From: Welwitschia mirabilis
Lineage: Eukaryota > Gnetophyta > Gnetopsida > Welwitschiales
Reading direction: 5' to 3'
DNA length: 25,086 nucleotides
Assembly: GCA_051453625.1 (NCBI GenBank)
Contig: JBOZIK010000001.1
Coordinates: forward strand, 145,179,632-145,204,717
Of this stretch, positions 18,103-25,086 are shown piece after piece. The notes under the pieces were generated by a model. It searched no databases. It was not told the origin of the DNA and worked only from the letters and a program-made list of their open reading frames with translations. Numbering within the stretch: position 1 is the first letter of the stretch; each line of letters starts with the position of its first letter. A program made the translations under genes and the position numbers.

Positions 18103-18310
18103 TGCAAATTGTTCAAAAAAAGATATCAAAGTACAAAAAATAAGAGAAATAACAATGCAACTAAATAAATATTGCAAATCACTACCACAATCTGGTTGAC
18201 TATCACCTAACTAGTCTCAATCCATGTACCACATTACATCAATTATCAATCAACATACTTCAATGCAAAGCAATATGCAATATGACAATCAAAAAAAGTC
18301 AAATATTTGC
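18103..18310. other. AT-rich stretch, nothing assignable
   Basis: About 200 bp between the microsatellite and the large gap. No open frame or repeat match is visible. Confidence 0.6.
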
Positions 18311-19195
18311 NNNNNNNNNNNNNNNNNNNNNNNNNNNNNNNNNNNNNNNNNNNNNNNNNNNNNNNNNNNNNNNNNNNNNNNNNNNNNNNNNNNNNNNNNN
18401 NNNNNNNNNNNNNNNNNNNNNNNNNNNNNNNNNNNNNNNNNNNNNNNNNNNNNNNNNNNNNNNNNNNNNNNNNNNNNNNNNNNNNNNNNNNNNNNNNNNN
18501 NNNNNNNNNNNNNNNNNNNNNNNNNNNNNNNNNNNNNNNNNNNNNNNNNNNNNNNNNNNNNNNNNNNNNNNNNNNNNNNNNNNNNNNNNNNNNNNNNNNN
18601 NNNNNNNNNNNNNNNNNNNNNNNNNNNNNNNNNNNNNNNNNNNNNNNNNNNNNNNNNNNNNNNNNNNNNNNNNNNNNNNNNNNNNNNNNNNNNNNNNNNN
18701 NNNNNNNNNNNNNNNNNNNNNNNNNNNNNNNNNNNNNNNNNNNNNNNNNNNNNNNNNNNNNNNNNNNNNNNNNNNNNNNNNNNNNNNNNNNNNNNNNNNN
18801 NNNNNNNNNNNNNNNNNNNNNNNNNNNNNNNNNNNNNNNNNNNNNNNNNNNNNNNNNNNNNNNNNNNNNNNNNNNNNNNNNNNNNNNNNNNNNNNNNNNN
18901 NNNNNNNNNNNNNNNNNNNNNNNNNNNNNNNNNNNNNNNNNNNNNNNNNNNNNNNNNNNNNNNNNNNNNNNNNNNNNNNNNNNNNNNNNNNNNNNNNNNN
19001 NNNNNNNNNNNNNNNNNNNNNNNNNNNNNNNNNNNNNNNNNNNNNNNNNNNNNNNNNNNNNNNNNNNNNNNNNNNNNNNNNNNNNNNNNNNNNNNNNNNN
19101 NNNNNNNNNNNNNNNNNNNNNNNNNNNNNNNNNNNNNNNNNNNNNNNNNNNNNNNNNNNNNNNNNNNNNNNNNNNNNNNNNNNNNNNNNNNNNNN
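18311..19195. other. Assembly gap (885 N)
   Basis: Unsequenced. The two flanks do not share a visible overlap. Confidence 0.98.
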
Positions 19196-20854
19196 CGTGA
19201 CTTACATTGAGAGTTTGGACAAAAGGGTCTCACCCTAACTAACAAGATGAAGCAAGGAACCTAGTTCCGAGTCTTTCCCAATGGCTTCTTCACTCCTGCT
19301 ACTTCTACCACATCATCTAGGTGATGAAAAGGCTAACCTTGAGAAGAACAAGCCCCTTGCTTAAATAGCTTGAGAATAAGTTAGGAAGTTAAGAAAATTG
19401 ATTATGCAAGAATCATTGCTATCACTATTTGTATTGTTAGGTGACTACAAGTAGTGACACTTTTTGTCTATAAGAGGGGAAGGTGCCATCGAAAACCATC
19501 GCTAGGGTGACTCTATGCTGTAACAAATTTGGTTAGTTTGTATGCTCACTAAGTAATGGCTCTAGTGATGGCATGTGGTGACAATCTTCTATGCAAGGTT
19601 GTTGCTAGAGTGCTTACTAGGTGATACCTTTGCACTCAAGTGGTAATGATCTTATGGTTCTTCAATCTTTGGCAAACTCTATTTTTATGTGCTTCCAATC
19701 TACTTGCAAACTTCTAAAGCCTTATTTCCGCTCAAATTCCCATATTAGTATGTCTCATATGTCTCATTTGAAGATTTTATCATAGCCCCCTACTAGGCTC
19801 TTGGTAGTCTTGGCAAGATAGGTCGATTATATATACACAAGGCCCATGAGATAAGAGTGTGAAATAAAAATAAACAAAGCAAGGAATATCATATTGCATT
19901 AATGTAAGTCATGTTTTATAAAACTGAAACACATATAGCTAGCTCACCATTCATGTCAAAGCTCTTATGTCTAAGAAAGGTTCTCTTAGATTGTAAAACC
20001 TTGTATAAGAACCAAAACATGGTTGTTGGAACTGACATGCTTTATCTTTATGAAGAAATAATAACAATAGATTCTCTAAACAATTACTTGTCATTTCAAA
20101 CAACTTAAAGAAATTTGAATGCAAGAGGTTTTGATAGAAACAAACAAACAAATAGTACTTATAGATAAAGTAGCTTATCGGTAGATAGTGGAAACTAAAT
20201 GGAAACATAGGAAGTTGATCAGGTCAAGAATTTCACAAAGATTTGTGCTCCTCCAAATCTAGTAGGCTTAGACATGAATGTAATGAATGGTTCTCAGGCA
20301 ACATTTACTTTATGACAAGTTTTCTACCCAAGTCAATTAGCCAAACTAGGAAAAAAAACCATTTAAGAAAATATTGTACTTAGTGCACCTAAATCTTGAT
20401 GTAGAAATAGGGAGGAGGGATAGAGGATGCTCTTCCAAAAATCAATGAAGGATAGTAAGTTTAAATCGAAGCATTCTACAATTTTGAGATAATTTCAGAA
20501 CTATATGCCTAACTCAAATTGTACCACTTCTTAGTTTCATGTAATTTCATCCCTTCATTAAAGCTATGGTGATTTACATAGAAGTGCTTCCTAGCCAAGA
20601 TAGGATTAAAAAACTGTTATGCCCCCAGTGGATGACACATCTCCACAACCTATGCTGGAAGTCCTCTAAATCAGAGTCCAATCATACAACACACTCCATG
20701 GAGAATGTGGGCTACAGGCCCATCTGCTAAGCATCCACTCAGATCAACATGGCATTCTCAAAACATAGGTGCTTCCTACGATACATCTTATTTGGTGCTT
20801 CAAAGGCTATAACCATAAGTGGGCTTAGCATACCTTTAAGAAGGTATCTCCCCA
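19196..20854. other. Unassigned non-coding DNA
   Basis: No open frame longer than about 85 codons, and none resembles a known family. I see no LTR match, tRNA-like cloverleaf or retrotransposon domain. The last 26 bases (from about 20829) recur on the other side of the following gap. Confidence 0.5.
20829..20854 (+). repeat. Gap-flanking direct repeat, left copy, containing a hairpin
   Basis: The segment starts ATACCTTTAAGAAGGTAT and ends CTCCCCA at the N run. The same 25-26 bases begin the right flank at 21738. Within it, ATACCTT and AAGGTAT form a perfect 7-bp stem with a 4-nt loop. Confidence 0.9.
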
Positions 20855-21737
20855 NNNNNNNNNNNNNNNNNNNNNNNNNNNNNNNNNNNNNNNNNNNNNN
20901 NNNNNNNNNNNNNNNNNNNNNNNNNNNNNNNNNNNNNNNNNNNNNNNNNNNNNNNNNNNNNNNNNNNNNNNNNNNNNNNNNNNNNNNNNNNNNNNNNNNN
21001 NNNNNNNNNNNNNNNNNNNNNNNNNNNNNNNNNNNNNNNNNNNNNNNNNNNNNNNNNNNNNNNNNNNNNNNNNNNNNNNNNNNNNNNNNNNNNNNNNNNN
21101 NNNNNNNNNNNNNNNNNNNNNNNNNNNNNNNNNNNNNNNNNNNNNNNNNNNNNNNNNNNNNNNNNNNNNNNNNNNNNNNNNNNNNNNNNNNNNNNNNNNN
21201 NNNNNNNNNNNNNNNNNNNNNNNNNNNNNNNNNNNNNNNNNNNNNNNNNNNNNNNNNNNNNNNNNNNNNNNNNNNNNNNNNNNNNNNNNNNNNNNNNNNN
21301 NNNNNNNNNNNNNNNNNNNNNNNNNNNNNNNNNNNNNNNNNNNNNNNNNNNNNNNNNNNNNNNNNNNNNNNNNNNNNNNNNNNNNNNNNNNNNNNNNNNN
21401 NNNNNNNNNNNNNNNNNNNNNNNNNNNNNNNNNNNNNNNNNNNNNNNNNNNNNNNNNNNNNNNNNNNNNNNNNNNNNNNNNNNNNNNNNNNNNNNNNNNN
21501 NNNNNNNNNNNNNNNNNNNNNNNNNNNNNNNNNNNNNNNNNNNNNNNNNNNNNNNNNNNNNNNNNNNNNNNNNNNNNNNNNNNNNNNNNNNNNNNNNNNN
21601 NNNNNNNNNNNNNNNNNNNNNNNNNNNNNNNNNNNNNNNNNNNNNNNNNNNNNNNNNNNNNNNNNNNNNNNNNNNNNNNNNNNNNNNNNNNNNNNNNNNN
21701 NNNNNNNNNNNNNNNNNNNNNNNNNNNNNNNNNNNNN
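20855..21737. other. Assembly gap (883 N), flanks identical
   Basis: Both edges carry the same 25-26 bp (ending CTCCCCA on the left and starting ATACCTTTAAG on the right). The gap may therefore be false, or may hide a repeat. Confidence 0.95.
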
Positions 21738-22366
21738 ATACCTTTAAGAAGGTATCTCCCCAATTACATTTCTCTTTTTCGTCTTTGTATATTTCTTTTT
21801 CCTTTTTTTTCTTGGGGGTTGGGGAGAGAGGGATGGTTGTGGGTTGAGAATCAACTAAACACTTCATTTTGGATGTGTTTGACTCAATGGGAACACCTCA
21901 TGAGATCAGATCAAACTTGTGACATCAAGTGGATTAGATCTAAGCAACATACACCTATGAAAATCATCAATAACAAGTGGAAAGTAAAGATAAAAATTGA
22001 TTATCCTTAGAAAAATCAGAGAGAAAAATCCTCTTTCACCTATTCAATATTTATATTTTTAATAATTAGGTGATCACCAAGTATTGCCCCTTTTGCAAGG
22101 GTCAATCAAGTGTAGTTGTTCTACCTAGTTGGAATCTTGTGTTAAAGGATTACTTTTGAAACAACATTTTAAGCTTTACCCATTGACATAGAAGATTTCA
22201 TGGATGGTGACATCTTGAATGTGAATTGAGCAATCAGGATGGATTTTCACAACATAATAGAAAGCTAACCATCTGGACACTATGAAAGAATCTGTGGAAG
22301 CATCCAAGATTTCAATGATGTCTAAGACTAGGCATTGGCTTCACCAAAATCGTGAAAATCAAAAGT
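21738..22366. other. Unassigned DNA upstream of LTR A, second copy
   Basis: It starts with the right copy of the gap-flanking repeat (21738-21762) and a pyrimidine-rich then G-rich tract (21765-21840). No coding match is seen. The 5' end of LTR A may lie inside the last part; I could not fix it. Confidence 0.45.
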
Positions 22367-22377
22367 TGTGCCAATCG

Positions 22378-22759
22378 GGACGTCCGATCTATTATATGGG
22401 ACGTCTGACCTTGTATGTCATAAAACATATGGGGACGTCTGAGAATTATCAATGGGACATCTGACCCTATATGCGTTAAAATGTATGGGGACATCCAAGA
22501 ATTATCAGTGAGACATCCAACTCTATACATGGGAAAAAGTATGAGGACCTCCGAGCTCTATCACTGGGACATCCAACTGTATTCACAGGAATCAAGTATG
22601 GGTATGTTCGATATTTCCATCGTGACGTCTGACTCTATATTCGACTTAAATCTATAGGGACATCCGAGTTATGAATTGGGACATTCGAGCTCCTTCTCGG
22701 TTTTGATAGGAATCTGACATTACAATTGGGTGTTCAGTCTAAAAGTATGGGACATCCAG
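22378..22759 (+). repeat. GACGTC-motif array in U3 of LTR A, second copy (14 units)
   Basis: Units of the form GGGACGTCYGA or its decayed forms start at about 22378, 22398, 22432, 22454, 22488, 22510, 22543, 22566, 22600, 22622, 22658, 22678, 22728 and 22749. Spacings alternate near 22 and 34 bp, so the higher-order period is about 56 bp. Four units keep GACGTC; most of the rest read GACATC. Confidence 0.8.
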
Positions 22760-22857
22760 CTCAGTGAACGTTAAAGCAGAATATAACCATTATAGCCACC
22801 AAAGTGATCTTTTCAAACTACATATGGCTAGGGTTGTGTAATAAATGGCTAGGGCTT

Positions 22858-23106
22858 ATGTCTGGAAATACAGGAGAATGCTCCTTTATGAATATTCTTG
22901 CTGGTATTTGATACTAGATTATACATAGTACTATACCCCACTTATTCATTGCAAGTTGGTTATTCGTCAGTATGGGTTTGGCTTATGATGTTTTGGGGAG
23001 GCCCCGTCCAAATGAGTATTTTATCGAAGACCCTTGGGAGATTCCATTAATAACTGGCCATTTAGATTTATTAGAACAACTTAAACAATTTACTAAATAT
23101 TTTTAG
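22858..23106 (+). pseudogene. psbE: Decayed plastid psbE (cytochrome b559 alpha subunit)
   Basis: In the plastid, psbE encodes the alpha subunit of cytochrome b559, a small thylakoid membrane protein of photosystem II whose single His binds haem together with the psbF His. Here 82 codons run from ATG to TAG in one frame. MSGNTGE at the start, [17 protein letters not shown] in the membrane and post-membrane part, [16 protein letters not shown] and LEQL are clear psbE segments; haem His23 is kept. The usual length is 83, and one codon of the SITIPSL segment is missing here. Codon 18 is TGA (normally Arg) and codon 20 is TAG (normally Trp). Replacements cluster in the C-terminal third. It is not translatable. 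Confidence 0.92.
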
Positions 23107-23115
23107 GAGGAAATA

Positions 23116-23229
23116 ATGACTATAGAGAAAATATATCCAATTTTTATCATTTGATGGCTGGCGGTCCACGATCATTCATTCTGATTTTATTTTTGCTTGT
23201 ATCAAATATTTCACGAATTTTATATGTCT
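23116..23229 (+). pseudogene. psbF: Decayed plastid psbF (cytochrome b559 beta subunit)
   Basis: It starts 9 bp after the psbE stop, as expected in the plastid psbE-psbF-psbL-psbJ cluster. The first half is clear: MTIEKIYPIF, a TGA at codon 13 (normally Arg), then WLAVH with the haem-binding His18. The second half is poorly conserved, has another TGA at codon 23, and keeps only scattered residues in the expected frame up to about 39 codons. The end is therefore approximate. The native protein pairs with psbE to bind haem in photosystem II. Confidence 0.8.
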
Positions 23230-23515
23230 AAACACAAAAATTCTTTCCTTTTTGTATTTTGTTTTTCTCTCTTTGGGTTCTTTGGATTTTGTAATTCCTT
23301 AGGGAGCTCTTTCCATTCCATATATGAATGGATCAATAGAATGNNNNNNNNNNCTCTTGAAACTCTACAAAATTCCAACTATAAACATAAGGGACAAAAA
23401 TTTCTATCTAGGATGGAAGGTTCTCATCTTGTAATAGACCTCAGAATCACAAAATAGTGGGTTTATCAGCCACAAGCCTAGTAATAAAAGATTTAGATAA
23501 GTTTTTTTTGTAATC
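23230..23515 (+). other. Unassigned rest of the plastid insertion
   Basis: psbL is not recognisable here. One frame at about 23275-23305 reads CNSLGSSF, similar to the end of psbJ (GLGSSL), but the match is short and the distance from psbF would require a deletion. The part after the 10-N gap shows an open stretch to 23457 that I cannot identify. Confidence 0.35.
23344..23353. other. Assembly gap (10 N)
   Basis: Ten N inside the plastid-derived insertion. The flanks show no overlap. Confidence 0.95.
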
Positions 23516-23552
23516 CTCCTAGGCTCCAATAGCTATCTTGTAACCCTTAGGC

Positions 23553-23561
23553 TATAAAAAG
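23553..23561 (+). promoter_or_regulatory. TATA box of LTR A, second copy
   Basis: TATAAAAAG with the same flanks as at 359-367. It lies about 40 bp downstream of the plastid insertion, which now separates it from the GACGTC array by roughly 790 bp instead of about 140 bp. Confidence 0.6.
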
Positions 23562-24061
23562 CCAGATCCTCATCTTGTAGTGACTAATGCTCTATGATTG
23601 TATGTTCTAAACTCTAATATTTATGTGCAATTTGTACCTCACCAAGATATCATTTGTAATTGGAGATATTGCTATCATTTGCTGATGTATTGTGCTTAAG
23701 GCACTCACACCATCAGATCTCTTGCTATCGATACTTTCCAGTGACTCTTTGGAATGAGGCTGTGCATTCCGTGAGAAGGGATTGATTGTAACACTTAGAG
23801 AAGAGTAGTGTATTGTGCCCAAGTTGTTGGGTGTTATTTAAAGGAACTAGAAGGCTCGAAGCACATTGCTGCCCCCTGTGAGTGGAGTAGGCAAGGAATG
23901 TCAAACCACTATAAATCTAGTGCACTTGTCATTTGATTTCTTTTGTGCTATTTTGTTTTATTTCTATTGATGTGTAGATCTCAATTTGTTGTTAACATGC
24001 AATATTTTTAAATTACCCTATTCATCCCCCCTCTTCTAGGGTGACTTTTGATCCTAACAAT

Positions 24062-24073
24062 TGGTATCAGAGC
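24062..24073 (+). other. Initiator-Met primer binding site of element A
   Basis: TGGTATCAGAGC is the exact complement of the plant initiator methionine tRNA 3' end, two bases after the LTR end. It primes minus-strand cDNA synthesis in most plant Copia elements. Confidence 0.95.
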
Positions 24074-24121
24074 TTGGTTGCTCTAGATTAGTGCATTTGT
24101 GTGTTTTTTTCCAGTAGATTC

Positions 24122-25086
24122 ATGGCATCTTCAAGTCACTCAGAAGGTCATGTAGTCTCCATATCACCTTTCTTTGATAGGAACTATGCCCATTGGAAGT
24201 CCAAAATGAGCATCTATTTCACATCCCTCCATCTAGACATCTAGGATTTAGTAGAGTTTGGATACCAACCGCCTATAAAGATTGATACAACTGGAGCTGT
24301 TACTCTGAAATTCAGAGGCAAATGGAATGAAGATGACAAGAGACTAGTTCTGAATAATGTCAAGGCTATAAACGCTATAATTTGTGCCTTGTCAACTGAG
24401 GAGAATGACAAGATTGTGTAGTGTACCTGTGCCAAAGAAATGTGAGACACTTTGAAAGTGGCGCATGAAGGTACAAACATTGTAAAAAATTGAAAGATTC
24501 AAATTCTTGCCACCAAATTTGAGAATATTAGGATGGAAGAATCAGAGTCAGTGGTAGAATTCACAACAAAGATCAGTAATATAGTCAACAACATGTGGGG
24601 TTTGGGTGAAAAAATTCCTGAGAATCGAGTGGTAAGAAAGATTCTAAGAAGCCTTACTCTAAAATTCAAACCGAAAGTGACAACTATAGAAGAAAGCCAG
24701 GATATAGATAGGATGAAGGTGGAAAAAGGATCCTTGATGGCTTATAAAGCAACTATTCTATCGGATGAGGAAACTTCAAAACGAAAAAGCATTGCTCTAA
24801 AAGCAAATGAGAATTCAAATGACAGTAGCTCAAGTGAAGGCAACCTTGAGGAAGAGCTTGCTCTGTTGACCAGAAATTTCAAACGGTTCTTGCACAAAAA
24901 AAGGATTCAAAATTCTCCAACTGATCGAGGAAAGGTAAAATGGAAAGAGGTAAGAAATCATCTCAATCAATTCAATGTTATGAATGCAAAGGCTTTGGTC
25001 ATATAGCTGCAGATTGTGCAAACAACAAAAAGGACAAAAGAGACAACGGAAAGAAAGTGATCAAAGCTACATGGGATGAATCATAA
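24122..25086 (+). pseudogene. Element A gag (capsid and zinc knuckle), with stops and a frameshift
   Basis: The start is ATG at 24122 (MASSSHSEG), about 50 bp after the primer site. An FDRNYAHWKSKM block (DUF4219-like) is followed by the UBN2 core with SVVEFTTKISNIVN, VVRKILRSL and KPKVTTIEES, typical of Copia gag. Stops occur in frame at 24242 (TAG), 24419 (TAG), 24443 (TGA) and 24491 (TGA); the frame is then open to 25006. A one-base shift near 24930-24940 moves the zinc knuckle to another frame: CYECKGFGHIAADC, with Cys at 24976 and 24985, His at 25000 and Cys at 25015, all intact. That frame ends at TAA in the last three bases. In the living element gag packs RNA into particles; this copy cannot make full-length protein. 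Confidence 0.9.

Larger units (their letters stand above)
1478..18110 (-). mobile_element. Copia element B, outer member of a three-level nest
   Basis: Read on the minus strand, the order is 5' LTR (about 17610-18110), primer binding site (17595-17607), leader and gag start (17284-17594), an interruption by element D (5942-17283), the rest of gag and pol (5941-2188), then the 3' LTR (about 2140-1478). Removing D leaves about 5.3 kb, a normal Copia length with gag, protease, integrase, reverse transcriptase and RNase H in Copia order. The two B LTRs match only moderately by eye, less well than the D or E pairs, which fits B being oldest. The outer boundaries are approximate. The link between left and right halves rests on order, strand and length; no target duplication of D was found. 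Confidence 0.6.
17610..18110 (-). mobile_element. 5' LTR of element B, with a second diverged LTR piece
   Basis: The segment 17660-17840 resembles 1490-1680 of the B 3' LTR. Shared landmarks are TTTACATG, the hairpin at 17685-17701, GGAAACATC or GAAAACATC, ACAAACAAGCCA and CTCTAATA or GTCTAATA. A second, more diverged copy of the same part lies at 17860-17930 (TTTACATGGTAAAAT to GGAAACATCCATAAGAAG), so either the LTR has an internal duplication or a second LTR relic abuts it. The outer limit is not resolved. Confidence 0.5.
22858..23515 (+). other. Nuclear plastid DNA (NUPT-like) insertion in LTR A
   Basis: Comparison with the uninterrupted LTR at 1-872 defines an extra block between AGGGCTT and the GGCTCC-AA-AGCT segment. 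Its first 370 bp contain psbE and psbF in native order, strand and spacing. The remaining roughly 285 bp are unassigned and hold a 10-N gap. Both genes have stops and many replacements, so transfer was long ago or followed by fast decay. The right edge is known only to about 10 bp. Confidence 0.8.
22367..24059 (+). mobile_element. 5' LTR of element A, interrupted by plastid-derived DNA
   Basis: It aligns with 1-872 on both sides of an insertion: left part to AGGGCTT at 22857, right part from about GGCTCCAATAGCT (23521). Without the roughly 650-bp insert the LTR would be about 1.04 kb. It ends TTTGATCCTAACA. The start is uncertain. Confidence 0.85.
22367..25086 (+). mobile_element. Copia element A, 5' part (LTR, primer site, gag), runs off the window
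   Basis: It comprises an LTR ending at 24059, an exact initiator-Met primer binding site at 24062 and gag from 24122 to the window end. Reading frames are damaged but less so than in B and D, and the primer site is intact, so A is probably younger than those. The start at 22367 (TGTGCC) is a guess based on the first TG before the motif array. Confidence 0.8.

Noticed and set aside
18224-19245. Very long open frames across 18311-19195 and 20855-21737 on several frames
   Set aside because: They consist almost entirely of N. Absence of stops there carries no information.
19196-22366. A host gene between the two large gaps
   Set aside because: Longest frames are about 85 codons without family resemblance, and no exon-like series with splice sites could be followed.
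22378-22759. CRISPR-like array (regularly spaced short motifs)
   Set aside because: Motifs are only about 11 bp and degenerate, spacing alternates, the spacers are themselves related, and the context is a plant LTR.
22858-23229. A functional nuclear psbE or psbF gene
   Set aside because: In-frame TGA and TAG codons, a lost codon, no transit peptide and no intron or promoter make expression as a photosystem protein implausible.
1-24059. The two family A LTRs as the 5' and 3' LTR of one 24-kb element enclosing everything
   Set aside because: The right-hand LTR is followed by an intact primer binding site and gag, so it is a 5' LTR of its own element. The left-hand LTR has no primer site after it.

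Overview
This window is repeat-dominated nuclear DNA of a plant, with no intact protein-coding gene. Evidence for this: AT-rich sequence, stop-riddled Ty1/Copia polyproteins on both strands, long terminal repeats with plant-type tRNA primer binding sites, microsatellites, and a decayed plastid psbE-psbF fragment lying inside an LTR. The density of old, nested LTR elements suits a large-genome seed plant. Asn at residue 4 of the psbE copy faintly suggests a non-angiosperm source, but that rests on memory of psbE variants and I would not name a species.

Layout. (1) 1-872: the 3' part of a Copia-type LTR (family A), plus strand. (2) 887-1454: a minus-strand Copia gag fragment. (3) About 1478-18110: a three-level nest. 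The outer element B is a minus-strand Copia: 3' LTR near 1478-2140, RNase H, reverse transcriptase, integrase, protease, zinc knuckle and gag from 2188 to 5940. Its leader, primer binding site and 5' LTR lie far to the right, at 17284-18110. B is split inside gag by element D, a plus-strand Copia (5942-17283). D is itself split inside gag by element E (7123-13253), a Ty3/gypsy-like LTR element with 1.2-1.3 kb LTRs, no recognisable pol, and one unrecognised reading frame. With the inner insertions removed, B is about 5.3 kb and D about 5.2 kb, both normal Copia sizes. (4) 18311-19195 and 20855-21737 are assembly gaps; the sequence around them (18110-22366) shows nothing I can assign. (5) About 22367-25086: the 5' part of another family A element, with 5' LTR, exact initiator-Met primer binding site and gag running off the window. 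Its LTR is interrupted at 22858 by about 650 bp containing psbE and psbF.

The most notable structures are four. First, the plastid insertion sits in the LTR just upstream of the TATA box and begins exactly at the psbE start codon. Second, the family A LTRs carry a phased array of GACGTC-centred motifs with alternating spacings of about 22 and 34 bp. Third, an LTR hairpin is kept in elements B and D with different paired bases. Fourth, two of the assembly gaps are probably spurious, because identical sequence stands on both sides. Many in-frame stops fit TGG to TAG/TGA and CGA to TGA changes, as expected for old methylated repeats.
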